64,000 nucleotides of DNA, from positions 10,124,001-10,188,000 of the forward strand of contig JAWHQI010000009.1 of the NCBI GenBank assembly GCA_033032865.1. Direction: 5' to 3'. A program made the translations under genes and the position numbers. Position 1 is the first letter of the stretch; each line of letters begins with the position of its first letter. Below the pieces are notes generated by a model. It saw only the letters and a program-made list of their open reading frames with translations. It was not told the origin of the DNA and ran no database searches. The DNA comes from Dactylorhiza incarnata (taxonomy: Eukaryota > Streptophyta > Magnoliopsida > Asparagales > Orchidaceae). This document shows positions 45,452 through 57,232 of the stretch, in pieces.

Positions 45452-48204
45452 TGTAACATACCCCAAACAACTAGACCCTTAAGATGGTTTTGTCATGACA
45501 AGGTCATGACAAAACCATAAGAAGTACTAAAGACCATGTGAACTTAGGCAAGAAGGAGGAAAACCACAGTGGTATGCAAAATAGCAATTAATAGTTAACA
45601 AGCCTAGGGTTGGACTTTAGGGCCTCACCCTGATCCTTTGACCCCACCATAGCATCCCTAACCCATTAGGGGTCCCTTTGGAGCACCAAGAACCCATTGG
45701 GGTCAACCAAAGAGGCCAATTTGACCAAAATCAACACTAACCATAAATTGGTCAAAGTAGCCTAATTAGGGTCAATTGGCCTCTGCCATGCCAAATTGAC
45801 CATTTGGGTTGACCCAATGGACCAAAAAGCCCCATCATGGGGCCTCAAATTTGGCTAATATGACCAAAGTCAACCCTAGCCCTATTTTGGTCAAAAGTGG
45901 CCAATTATGGATAAATTGACCCTCACCTTGTCAAATTGACCCTACCTAGACCTTCTTAACCCTTAAGGGACGCCATTGGATGTCTAGACACCCATTGGCG
46001 TCAACCCAAATGCTCAATTTGACCAAAGTCAAGTCCACCCTAATTTTAGGTCAAAATTCCATACCTTGCCCAAATCAAGCCCAATCCACTTGGGCTAAGC
46101 CTAATTGGAGTAGCGCATTAGCTTAGGAGGCTGATAATTACTAGGAGTTGCCACTCAATTTCTGTAAAAGATGACTAGGAGAGAGAAACCCCATTTCCCC
46201 CCAAAATGGTGGAGAGAGAGAAAGAAGAGTAATGGCATTCATTGCCAAGGGTGGAAAATTAAGCTCCCAATTGATGGGGATTCCTCTCCCCTGGCAGTTA
46301 CAAGAAGATTGGGGGGTTTTCCAACCCACAAGGGGCTGAATTTAGGGAGATTTAGAGGTGGCCAAAATTCACCATTAATGGTGTTAATGGCAATTGATGC
46401 CATGGCTCACCCTCTCCTTCAATTGGAGTCTTTAACACCTTCAGAGGAGTGAGAGGAGTGAGAGGAGTGAAACACCCTTCTTCTAGAAGAAATCGAGCTC
46501 CCAAGTGCAAAAGAGGCATGGCACCAAAAGCTCAAGCTCTGGCCATGGAAACCTGCCAGAATACGCGACATCAAGCCACCACATAGGTCTGATCCTCCCT
46601 TCCTCCCCTAGTGCTAGATCCCTATCTGATTTGGGGCTTGATTCGAGCCAAATTAAGCTCGAACCAAGCTCCCAAAAGGGATCATTTACGAGCCTATTTT
46701 CCCCGCTAGAACACCCTGTTCCGGCCACCTTCGGCCGGCCAACCACCCCTAATCGCCGACCACCACCTCAATGGAGGTGGAGGTGGCATTGGTCGGCCGG
46801 GGCGGCACTCAGGTGGCCGAGAAAATGAGGTTGAAGGTAGCCCAGGATGGGGCTATCCTAGCCATCGGCTGGAGGAAGAAGATGAGTCGTGGCCACTCAT
46901 CTTGCTTCAAGATCTGTGCAAGATCTTATATATTAAATGAAATGTTTTATATCATTCTGTCACATATCATGCAGTGCTTTGTTTTAATTATAGAAAATAC
47001 TTAGGCCCTTTTGATGGAAACATGTTCAACACTAAAGTTGTAGGCCATGAGGTCTACTTTAATTTAAAATTTGTTTCATCAAGTTTGGACCATTATGTTG
47101 ACCACAACACCCAAAATGGTGCAACATGTCCGAAGGGTTGACCAGACCTTGATCTGGGTTCCCACACTAAACATCCCATCCAAATAGCCTAAACTTTTTA
47201 GCATAGTCTAATTTTACCCACCCCCTAATCATATCCAAAAAGGGGAATTTTTGGATAAACTTTTTCTAAGGTTTTTGTAAAAATTTAATAATTTATATAT
47301 AAATTAATTGTATGGTCTAATGACATCCAAACCCCTCCAAATTTTGGTGGGTGGTCTTAGGGGGAATGATATGACTCTGGTAAAAATTTCATCCCATTTG
47401 GGATTGAATTGGTTGGGTAATTAGATAGTCCAAGTTTGGTCAAACTAGGTCAAATTAGGTCAAAAGTGCACTTGTTGGGGTTATGTGGTCAAATATCATC
47501 AAAATGATGTAAACCTTTGGTCACTGGTTTAGCATCACATAAAGCACACCCATGAGTGGTTTGAGGTGATTTGGGGTGGATATGCCCTAAGATCCTAGTT
47601 CAAACCCTAGGGTTGCAATTTGGGCTTTATGAAGGACATAGGGTTATATGTCCTTGGATGATCATGGAATTTGGTAGATAAGTTCATAGGGTGTAAATAT
47701 GCCCTAGGTAATTTTATGAGAACTTTAGGAACACTTAGCCCCTCTAAATTTGGTTATAACAAATTAGGGCACCTCCTTATAAGAGGAATTTACATGTTCA
47801 ATTTATCTTGGATATTGATGAAAGTTTGGTAGTGCTCATATAATCATGATATAAACCTCTGGTAATTGTAGTGTAATTTTTGAATTGATTTCATTAGTAC
47901 TTCATTCACATGTCAACTATTTTGCCTTAAGATTATGATAAATAAATGGGGGCCAAATATTCTTTAGAAAATTGTGAAACTTGGGGATAGAACATTTTAG
48001 GGTATTAGAAAGCTCTGTGAATTTTTGTATAATTTTTGGAATCATTTATCAGTAGGTTAGTTCACAATGTTCCATAGTTTGGATTTACTTGAAATATTTA
48101 TTTGTGTGACTTGATGGTTTTTGTAAATTATGAAACTCTGTCAGTAAACTTTTCTGATACCAATTTGTAAGACCCGGTTTTGTAGCATAAAAAGGGGTCT
48201 TACA
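45452..48204. repeat. Solo LTR, 2753 bp, with 5-bp target duplication
   Basis: Plus-strand ends are TGTAACATACCCC and GGGGTCTTACA. The duplication gagta is at 45447-45451 and 48205-48209. No internal region or second LTR is present, so it is a recombination remnant. Its terminal 39 bp form the hairpin TGTAAGACCC..GGGGTCTTACA. Around 45640-46080 there are many ttgaccaaagtcaac and ggtcaa/ttgacc inverted words. Lineage uncertain; a chromovirus is possible. An ORF near 46141-46830 inside it has no recognisable family. Confidence 0.85.
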
Positions 48205-48659
48205 GAGTACCTGTGATGAATCGAATAGAAATCGATCAAAGTGCTCTAGCTATAAGCTTCCTGGAATCGGATTCACAATCTGAGTCTTCTTCCTTGTTCT
48301 GTACCTCTGTCAAGATTGGCAACTACGTCTGAGGGAGCTAACGTAGAAGCAGATCTGAGCCTTTATAGAAGTCCACACAAGTGCCGGAGAACTGTAAGAT
48401 CTTGTCGAACAAGATCTAGGCCAGAGAAGGAATGCCCTCTATGTCTCCACGAATTATTAGATTCGTCTAAGGAGAGGCGGCGACAATGACGATGGTCGAA
48501 CTAGTTTTCTGGAACTAGCGGCGAGATCTCAGGAACTCTTTCATGTTGATCTAAAAAGGGGTCAAAAATAACCTAATCGCCTGGCTATTTATACCCAGGG
48601 GTATAAAGCAGTCAAATTCTTCCGCTATCCACAGACCCAAACTAAATCAGATTATAATG

Positions 48660-48960
48660 AATGTCGTCGAGATGACCTATATCATTGAGACAATCTCCAT
48701 GATATCACGCAGCATCTCGACGATCTCTATCATCATGATGATTGAAGAGACAATCTCGACGATATCAGCATGACAGTCTATGTCGTCGAGACAGTCTCGA
48801 CGACATTAATCTATCATCGAGAAAGTCTTGTTGATATCACGCAGCAACTCGATGATCCATACCGTCGTGATGACTGCAATATCTTCGAGACACTCTCGAC
48901 GATATCGGTATGACAGTCTATGTCATCAAGACAGTCTCGATGACATTGATCATAAGTCCA
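48660..48960. repeat. Palindrome array, motif tcgtcgaga..tctcgacga
   Basis: Repeated inverted words such as gtcgtcgagacagtctcgacgac and atcttcgagacactctcgacgat, arranged as roughly 120-bp tandem blocks, upstream (minus sense) of the TATA box at 48586-48593. Confidence 0.7.
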
Positions 48961-50007
48961 TATTCATAATATCGTCTTGTGATCCCAATGAAAGACTATC
49001 TATCACGACGACATTCACAATGTCATCTTGAAGTTTTACGATATTGATAATATCATCTTGAAGTCTTTTCGACATGCACCATATAATATTCACAATATCT
49101 AAGGAGCATTTTCCCAAACCAACTCAACTCAAAAGAGTCATAGGATTGGGACATTCACTCATATACAATATAGTCAAGGCCAACACAATCCTTTCTCCAA
49201 TTTATCCAAACGCTCTTATGTGCCACCCTATAGGTTCATATATCATTGGCAGTGAGACTAACAACTTGCCTACTTATGGATCACCTTAGAAACTCCAGTA
49301 GTCTCTCACTTGATCTAGAACGTATCAACAAAAGTCTCACAAGCAATGAGCGGCATCTAGCAATGCATCATTGCTACCAAAGCAATAAAAGTTCATAACT
49401 CAAACAAGCCTGTCCGTGACCAATGTATCAGTGATGTTATGCTCCTTTTCCCTTACATCTAGATTGAACTCGAGGCATGGACCGTGTCACCCTCTTAATA
49501 ATTCAACCTAAGTTCTTGATATAGAATGGACTTACAAAAATTGATGAGCTCAATATCATATATTGACTCAACCATGCATGGCCATGCATTTATCAGTCCC
49601 ATTCCATCAAGGCGCCCATGGATGTAACTCTTGTCATATAGGAGGACAAATTCCATTTTTTTCCACACACAAACACCTAAATGATTCCTAACATACCCAA
49701 TAACCACCTAATCATCAACCTTTCTCAAGGAAGACTTTAGATGGTATCAAAGTATGCACTTCCTCACTTGATGAATGCTGTGAATTTAGATCAAAGAACC
49801 ACAAACACCATTGTCACTTGAGATTTACTTGTGACACGTTCATATAACAATCCACAAAGTAGTCTCACGGTGGGTCTGTCCAGTACAAATTATTCCTAAC
49901 AAGTACCTATGTGATGACTTGATATCCCATATCATGACCTGTGAGAATCGGTCATTAATCAACCCACATACCAATCTTGATGTATCTGTTGGGAACATTT
50001 CCCTACA

Positions 50008-50400
50008 ATGTTCCTAATTTGAAGAAGTACTCAGGTCAATGATAAAGCACTATGTATTTTATGGCAAGTCTTACTTATGACTGCAGAGTATAGACAGTAT
50101 GTCCAGTACTTCTCTAATATCTCTAAGTCCAAAATCATTGAGAAGGAGTGGACATATAACTCCCTCCTTGTTACATAGAATATAACAGTAGGTCCGACCG
50201 GGACCGTACACCATATTAAATGAATAGTAAAGAGAGTTACATAATTAATTTTTAAATTGTTCATAACCAGACCATCTCAGCTGAATCAGAATAGACAATA
50301 GAAGCATTTTATTTATTTAAAGTAAAACCAGATTTACATGTCCACTTATCCACTATGAACGAATATAGAACAAGAGTTCTTTAATTCAATGTTCTCAAAA
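50008..50400. other. Unassigned spacer
   Basis: AT-rich with no gene or clear element end. It may be the purine-tract side of the copia-type LTR remnant or the end of the chromovirus LTR. Confidence 0.3.
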
Positions 50401-51782
50401 ACATATGGTTCACGAACATTGGCACGCAGGCTAGCAACACATGAAAACTAGTAAACAATTAGGCCTTCAAGGGCCAGCATAATACATCAACTGGGTTTAT
50501 AATCCGCTATGTTCCGCTCGGCTCGCCACCACCTATATAAGCACATTCCACTAAAACGTGGCAAATAAGTAACCGATCAGAATTAATTGACCAAGGCTTA
50601 CAATGACCCCACCTTACTCTCGGGATGGCGGTGCTCCTTCCCAGCAAGCAAGCATCATCATCATATATCTCAAGAGTGCATCAAAGCACTGCAATCAACA
50701 TTAACGTAGGCACTCACGACCACATGTTTCGTGCACTCATGGCAATCTTTCGATGTACTCCACGAGTTACAACACCATCCTAAACAATGCTTATTTTAGA
50801 TGGCTATGAGCTTTACCGTCAAGGTCATCATGGCTTTCGGTTCCTTTACCAAAATTCCTTTAGTGCACCGAGGGGCGACCTTTTCACTGACCAGCTATGG
50901 GATGAGTTCAGTTCACCTTTGCCCGTGCTCATATAGTCGGGATCAACTCTGCTCGACGTGGGTATGGCTTCCCCTAGTTCCCGCTGTTGGCACACCAGGC
51001 CAATGAAGCTAGGCTCACTGGCCCTTCCTCTTCACAATCTGCTCCCCGGGAGCTACCGACAGTAGTAACACTATCGCTTGGTGCTATCAGCAGTACACAC
51101 ATCTTCCCTCAGCTATGTTCTGCAACTGCAGGCTTATAGCTTCCTGGTACTAAACACTCATTCCCTAGGACCTAGGCTTCATACCCACCACAAATGGCTA
51201 GCTAGTTTCGACCAGGAGCTACCGCCAGCAGTAGCACTACAGCTGGGAGGTAACAGACAGAGTAACAAATTTGTCCCCTTTTCCGGTATTTTTTGGAGAT
51301 CACCTCCAAAACTCCCTGCAGCACGTCACACTACTCAGAACCCGAAAACATAGCATATATACTTGGAGTCTTTTTTGGTTCGCAATGAACATCACCAATC
51401 CAGACCAACCTATCCAGATGGGCTTCAAAAACATGCTTATGTCCGTACTTCGATTTGGACTATATATGCAATTTCTATAGGGGATATTCCATATCGACCC
51501 ATCGGAAGAATCCTCTCCACTAACTGGTGATTGTTTTCCTACTATGATGCCAATCAAAGGACTAGCATATCCAGATATTCAAGAGGAGAGTCGTTACCCT
51601 AGAAGCTCGCTTCAGTACCATCTTAATCTAGTTGAATAAAATGGAAGCATTCAGATCATCTTCCTCTCTGCGAATCTAGCGTTGGCACAAGCTTTCAAGA
51701 ACTCTCACGAATCCAAAGGCCGAGTCCTCCTAAAACTTCTTGCTTTACTTAGCCTTTTCCCTTTCTCTTTTGCCTTTAGCTT

Positions 51783-51816
<34 letters not shown>

Positions 51817-52386
51817 AATGAGAAATGACTTCTCACAAAAAGCTTCTCATCCTTTAAGGATTTTGGGCCCAATCTCAGCCACAGGATCTCCAATCCAAAT
51901 CAAATGGAAGGCCCTGATTTAATTCCATAAATCTGATCCCGGCTGCTACCGCCCGCCGGTAGCACTACCGCTCCGCGGTAGTGACTTAGGCTATGGAACT
52001 TATCCATTCACCGCTTAATCCTTCTCGGTGATAAAATCCATCTCGACAATATGACTATCCCATCAATATTGCTACCGACAACATTAGCTCTAACACGTGG
52101 TGCTAGCGTCCTGTCGAAAAAACACTTCACATCGATAAAATGCATCATGTCGATACAGAGATCGTCTGGACATCCATCGATATAGCTACCGCCCGCGGTA
52201 AGAGCTACCGCCTGGCATTACCTTGATAATCATGGAGACCTTCCGACGACAGCAGGACCTTTACGTCGACAAGGTAAAGTCATTGCGTTGACATCCCTAC
52301 CGCATGAGGTAGTAATATTGCCTAGAGGTAGGTCCTGCTACCTGTTTGCTTTGCTTTCTTCAGTTTGGGAAAACTGGGGTGTTACA
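50400..52386 (-). repeat. 3' LTR of the chromovirus (left edge approximate)
   Basis: The minus-strand start TGTAACACCCCAG at 52386 directly follows a purine tract, the normal start of a Tekay/Del-like 3' LTR. The left limit cannot be fixed without a second LTR. It contains a (GA)n run at 51785-51814 and GCTACCG..CGGTAGC palindromes at about 51940-52330. The portion 51245-51560 resembles 63680-63960 in inverted orientation. Confidence 0.6.
51785..51814. repeat. (GA)n microsatellite
   Basis: Fifteen AG dinucleotides inside the chromovirus LTR. Confidence 0.9.
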
Positions 52387-52400
52387 AACCACCTCCCCTT
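52387..52400 (-). other. Polypurine tract of the chromovirus
   Basis: The minus strand reads AAGGGGAGGTGGTT immediately before the LTR start. Confidence 0.75.
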
Positions 52401-52479
52401 ACAGAAATTTTGTCCCAAAATTCTAGAATTATGAAAGCATGAAAAGATACAAAATCATAACTTGTACGTTAATGGAACA

Positions 52480-55142
52480 ACTCAGGGAACTCCTCTAGCA
52501 TGGTTTGCTCTCACTCCCATATAAGCTCCTCACGATCGCAATTGTTCCAGCCGACCTTGACCATTCAGATCAATTTATTCCGCAATTGCCTGACATCAGT
52601 GTCTTTGATGCAAATAGGCCTGACCTTCATCTTTAACTCATCATCGACCGACACTTGATTCGCCACAAGCACTTGATTAGGCTCTTGCACAACCTTCTTT
52701 AGCATAGATATATGAAACACATTGTGCAAGCCGCTCATCTCTGTCGAAAGAGTGAGCCGATAGGTAGCTTCACCAACACGCTCCACTATCTCAAATGGTC
52801 CATGGTACCTCGGCCTCAACTTTTCAAGCGTTGAATCCTTGATACGCCCTTGAATGGTTTGATTTTGAGATAAACCCAGTCGCCCACGGCGAACTCGACA
52901 TTTCTGTGCTAGGTGTTGTAGTACTTTGCTTGCTTATCCTACACAATTATCAACAACTCTCAGATTGTTCGAATAGTCGAACTAGCATCTTCGACTTCCT
53001 TTCATTTAAACAGCTTAGTCTCGACTATCACTGCCCAAGCTAAGGGAGTACGACACTCTCTACCATAAAGGGCCTCAAAGGCCGCCATTTTAATACTTGC
53101 CTGGTAGCTATTGTTGTAAGCGAATTCAATCATAAAGAGAAGATCTTCCCACTTTTTATCGAAATCCAAGGCGCACATGCATAGCATATCCTCCATTGTC
53201 CTATTGGTTTGTTCAGTCTGCCCATCTATTTGAGGATGAAAGGCAGTGCTAAACTTTAGTTTGGTACCCAATAGTTGGTGGATTAGCCTCCAATCTTTTG
53301 ATGTGAAGCGCCCATCTCAGTCACTAACGATGTTACGGGGCACACTGTGCAATCATACTATACTATCAACGTATAGCTTTGCCAATTTCTCCACTGAATT
53401 GTCCCTCCAGTTTGGTATAAAGTGTGATACCATTATTAAATTGTCCACGATCACCCAAGCGACATCGTTCCCGTGATGCAATCTCGGCAAACCATGCACA
53501 AAATCCATAGAAATATCATCAAACCTCCACTCCGGAATATGTAACGATTTCAGGAACCCATCAGGTTTCTGACATTCCGCCTTCACTAGCACGCAAGTCT
53601 TGCATTTTGCCACGTGAAGGGCTATGTCCTCTTCAAACATGGCCACCGAAATAGCTTTTTCATGTCCTGGTACATTTTTGTGCTCCCTGGGTGGATTGAG
53701 TACCTTGTGAAGTGTGCTTCGTACATCAACTCCTCCCTCAGTTTGCCAACATTCGGGATGCACAACTGAATGTTTTTCCACAAAAGACCATCGTCAAACA
53801 CAAACTCGACAGTAGACCCATCCACAGTCTCCACCACATAGCGCTTCATGCTTGAATCAATCTCCAAGGCCTGTCTTATTTTGTTCATGAGATCATACTA
53901 CACCTCCGTCAAGTTCAAGCATGCATTCGCGCTAGAGTTCCTATCCACACAGGAAATGTCCAAGACCTCCAAGTCACTGATTAGACGCACATCATGCATC
54001 CGAATCCATCTAGCTTGCACAGAAGCCCTCTGACTTAAAGCATCTGCGACTACATTTCCCTTCCCAGGAGTGTAATGTATGATGAAGGTGTAGTACCCAA
54101 GGAACTCCATCCACCTCCTTTATCACATATTTAAGTCCTTCTGGTCTAACTGGTACTTCAAGCTTTTATGGTCCGTAAAGATATTGATCTTCACGCCATA
54201 TAAGTAATGCTGCCACAATTTGAGGGAGAATACCACGAACGCTAACTCCAAGTCATGGACCGGATAGTTCCTCTCACTTTTGGCTGGCGAGAGCCATAAG
54301 CAATCACTTGACCGTTCTGAAGAAGAACACAACCTGAGCCGCTACCTGAAGCATCACTGTAAATCTCATAGCCTTTCGTAGCACATGACAGACATAAGAT
54401 TGGTTTCATGGTCAGACGACTCTTTAACTCCTCAAAATCTCATGCACACGCTGGTCACCAAACGATCCTTTTATCCTTCCTTGTCAAAGTTGTGAGAGGA
54501 AGAGCTATCCGCAAAAAGTTCTCCACAAAGCACCTATTGTAGCCGTCAAGTCCAAGGAAACTCCTGACATCCGCTACTGTCATCAAAACAGGCCACTCCT
54601 GGATTGCAACTATCTTCGCCAAATCCACTACAATACCCTTTCCACTAACTACATGACCAAGGAATGCCACTGAGGTTAGCCAAAACTCACACTTTGAGAA
54701 TTTGGCATACAGATGACTCCTTCTCAAGGTTTACAGAATTATGCGCAAATGAATCGCATGTTCTTCTTCAGATTGAGAATACACCAGTATATTATCAATA
54801 AAGACGATCACAAACTGGTCAAGACACTCTGAATGTTCTATTCATCAGGACCATGAATACCGATGGTGCATTCATCAAGCCAAACGACAACACTGTGAAC
54901 TCATAGTGCCCACAGCGGGTACTAAACGCCGTCTTGGGAATGTCGTATTCCTGAATTCTCAACTGGTAATACCCAGACTTCAAATTCTAATTTTGAATAC
55001 ACAGTTGATCCAACCAGCTGATCGAATGGGTCATCGATTCTCAGAATCGGATACTTATTCTTTTCCGTCAGCTTGTTCAGTTCATGGTAGTTTATACAAA
55101 GATGCAAGTTTCCATCCTTCTGCTCCACAAAGAGAACCGGTG
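52480..55142 (-). pseudogene. pol: Chromovirus pol (Tekay/Del-like): reverse transcriptase to chromodomain
   Basis: In order: RT start [16 protein letters not shown] at about 55135; FGLMNAP near 54870; a catalytic site read as FIDNILVYS, the second Asp changed to Asn; [19 protein letters not shown]; RNase H (YHYTPGK-like HYTPGKGNVVADALSQR, 54020-54075); integrase CKTC zinc end, ISMDFVHGLP and FHPQIDGQTEQTNRTMEDML; GPFEIVERVGEATYRL; and a chromodomain (VKVGWNNCDREELIWE, near 52510-52560) interrupted by stops. Many frame breaks. The N-terminal part of RT, protease and gag are missing here because another element begins at 55143. Confidence 0.85.
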
Positions 55143-55435
55143 TGTAAGGCCCCAGTTCTCAGGTGCAACAAGTTCACAGCGATCTAAGATGAGGAGCTAG
55201 CACTAGGGCTAGCGCCGACGGTAGCTTATATCGTCGAATTGGGTGAGTTTCGACGAAAGGACTTGTGTGTATCATCAAAAGCATCAAGACAAATCCTCGA
55301 GTGCTAGCGCCGGTAGTTGCGCTAGCTCTCTCGACGACTTTGTGTCCCAATGAATGTATCCCGATGAATCATCTTGAGTGCTCATGAATTCGGCTCGTCA
55401 AGAGCTAGCGCAGGCTGTAGCGCTAGCGATAGCGT
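55143..55435 (+). repeat. 5' LTR of a plus-strand element, first piece
   Basis: Begins TGTAAGGCCCCAG exactly where chromovirus RT coding stops. It contains inverted gctagcgc/gcgctagc words (about 55195-55435). It ends at the agcgt duplication (55431-55435) of the Tat-like insertion and resumes at 63343. The expected target duplication of this element itself is cggtg (55138-55142), to be found beyond the window. Confidence 0.7.
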
Positions 55436-55555
55436 TGTACAACCCTCATATTTTCCTAGCCGACGTGGCCAAGCGTGGATAGAGGGCGCAGCGGACCGAA
55501 CCATCGGAGGTCGTCAAGACCAGAAAGAGAAGGCTGGGGGGGGGGGTAGACCTCC

Positions 55556-55925
55556 TTGGATGAGTGGACCTTGGGTCCAATCGCCCAAGGCCCCGGGCGA
55601 GTGGACCCTTGTACCACTCGCTCAAGGACCCGGGCGAGTGGACCATTGGTCCACTCGCTCGAGTGGGGGGGGGGGGGGGGGCGACAAGTGGACCCTGGGT
55701 CCACTTGCCCAAGGGTAAGGGCGAGTGGACCTATGGTCCACTTGCCCCGCACAGCTGGGCAAGTGGACCGAAGGTCCACTCGCCCGGTGGGTTGAGTGGA
55801 CTGTAAGGTCCACTCGCCCAGTAAAGGTGGTGGACCTCGGTCCACTCGCCCAGTAAGGGCGGTGGACCTCAGTCCACTCGTTCGACCCTCGGAAAGGGGG
55901 GGAGTGGACGTCTCGTCCTTCACTC
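55556..55925. repeat. U3 palindrome array, motif GGGCGAGTGGACC/GGTCCACTCGCCC
   Basis: About nine units, each a gagtggacc..ggtccactcgccc palindrome with a 3-6 bp centre and short spacer, including a G17 run at 55665-55681. The copy in the 3' LTR is at about 62535-62885. An internal third array is at 60826-60955. Proline/arginine-rich ORFs through this stretch are by-products. Confidence 0.88.
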
Positions 55926-56011
55926 GCCCCCTCTTGTTTTGACCGTCTAGGTTCGTGGTTGAGCTGTGGATAGCAGAATTTTGGCTATCAACAGCCCAAT
56001 TTTGGGAAGTC

Positions 56012-56019
56012 TATAAATA
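56012..56019 (+). promoter_or_regulatory. LTR TATA box of the Tat-like element
   Basis: TATAAATA about 85 bp after the palindrome array; identical at 62973-62980 in the 3' LTR. Confidence 0.65.
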
Positions 56020-56377
56020 GACCCCCATGGGCACCTTGGGAAGGGTTGGTCTCTACCCCCTCTCCCTCGCGTGAGTATTGTGAGCAAGCACTACCCCCGC
56101 TTTTGTCAGTGAAGGTGGACGGTGAGGTGATCCTTAGTGCCCTCCAAGGTGCCTAGGATCAGCATTGGCTTGGGATGGGAATTTCCTTGTGAGCTTTCGG
56201 GTGTGTGGTGGGACCTCCACGCTGCAGCTTAAGGGGTCCGTTTGCGGACTTAGGTGTTCTTCAAGGGCATGGTTCTTCGGTTCATAGTGACTGGTCAAGG
56301 GTTCTAGCTCGGGTCAAGTAAGGGTTAGCTGCATCTTCCTTTCGAACGTCGAGACGAGTTTTCTGGTTTCAACATTC

Positions 56378-56390
56378 TGGTGCGATGAGC
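56378..56390 (+). other. Primer-binding site, tRNA unassigned
   Basis: TGGTGCGATGAGC begins 3 nt after the 5' LTR, the right position and starting TGG. I could not match it confidently to a tRNA from memory. It fixes the element orientation as plus. Confidence 0.55.
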
Positions 56391-56482
56391 GTGAAAGGAG
56401 CTAGTTCGGACAGCTCTGAGCAAGTCCCATGGATGGAAGCAAATAGCCAAGGAACTCACCTCCTCCAGACAGGTCGCGGTCA

Positions 56483-57090
56483 TTGACGGGGGAAGAGGAA
56501 GCAGAGAAGACAAATCAAGCACGTCGGGAAGGGAAGGAACTGACCTCAGAGGAAGGTTTGAGCCTCCAAGCGCGAGTGCTCTTCAACAACTCGCCCAGGA
56601 CCAGCTACCCAGGTGATGGGGTTGGGAGAGTGCCCCCATCTCACCAGGTAGGGTGGGGAAGTCCCTTTTGCGAGCTGATTATCTCAGCTCCCATTCCAGA
56701 CGGGTTCAGCGAGCCTGCCATGTCCTACTACGTAGGGAAGGACGACCCTCTCCAACATCTCCAGTGGTTCAATGACATGACCTCGATTAGGTAGATGTCG
56801 GACGCCTCCAAGTGCAGGCTCTTCGCCATCACTTTCAAGGGAGAGGCAAAAGACTGGTTCCACCAGCTCCCATCAGGTACCATCTACAACTTCAAGGATC
56901 TGTGGTGGAGCTTCTTGCTGAGATTCTCCACCTCGAAGAAGAGGTGGGAGGGAGCGGAGGCCCTATTCTTTATTCGACAGAAGCATGGGGAGACGCTGGG
57001 AAGCTATGCGGATTGATTTCAGGAACAAGTCCTCCACCTCCAGGTTGACAAGGGAAGCAGGAGGGACCGGGAGAAAGAGAAGGAATAAGA
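56483..57090 (+). pseudogene. gag: Gag fragment of the Tat-like element
   Basis: Reading with FCELIISAPIPDGFSEPAM, GKDDPLQHLQWFNDM, an in-frame TAG at 56792-56794, then SDASKCRLFAITFKGEAKDW and LWWSFLLRFS, and a second stop near 57015 followed by FQEQVLHLQV. This is the retrotransposon gag core (PF03732 type) in the form seen in Tat elements. Nothing resembling a zinc knuckle or protease follows. Confidence 0.8.
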
Positions 57091-57232
57091 AGACAAAGAA
57101 GACGGAGGAAGTAATGAAGGTGATGGTCATGGTGCATGTGACCAAGTAGGCCCAGAGAGGCGCATTGTAATGATCATGTAACTCCTCGATGATGAATGAA
57201 AAATGTTTCAGGTAACGCCTATGGTAACTAGA
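57091..57232 (+). other. Short spacer between gag fragment and tandem array
   Basis: Lys/Glu-rich out-of-frame tail then non-coding DNA. No independent feature seen. Confidence 0.4.

Larger units (their letters stand above)
45323..50007 (-). repeat. Probable copia-type LTR remnant, interrupted by a solo LTR
   Basis: The plus-strand left end tgttggttttt and right end ccctaca are candidate LTR termini. The right flank (atgttcctaatttgaagaag) resembles the purine-tract side of the Sirevirus-like element. A TATA box TATAAATA lies on the minus strand at 48586-48593, with a palindrome array (tcgtcgaga..tctcgacga) upstream at about 48660-48960. No coding region. Boundaries are tentative; without the insertion the length would be about 1.9 kb. 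Confidence 0.4.
55436..56374 (+). repeat. 5' LTR of the Tat-like element
   Basis: 939 bp, TGTACAACCCTC to GGTTTCAACA. It matches 62405-63342 with scattered differences and different G-run lengths. TATA box TATAAATA at 56012-56019, downstream of the palindrome array. Confidence 0.92.

Noticed and set aside
46171..47004. ORFs of 77-107 residues in the solo LTR
   Set aside because: Located inside an LTR with no family resemblance; overlapping readings on both strands.
55446..55923. Long Pro/Arg/Gly-rich ORFs on both strands across the Tat-like LTRs (also 62439-62884)
   Set aside because: They are readings through the GGTCCACTCGCCC palindrome array and exist in several frames at once; they carry no family motif.
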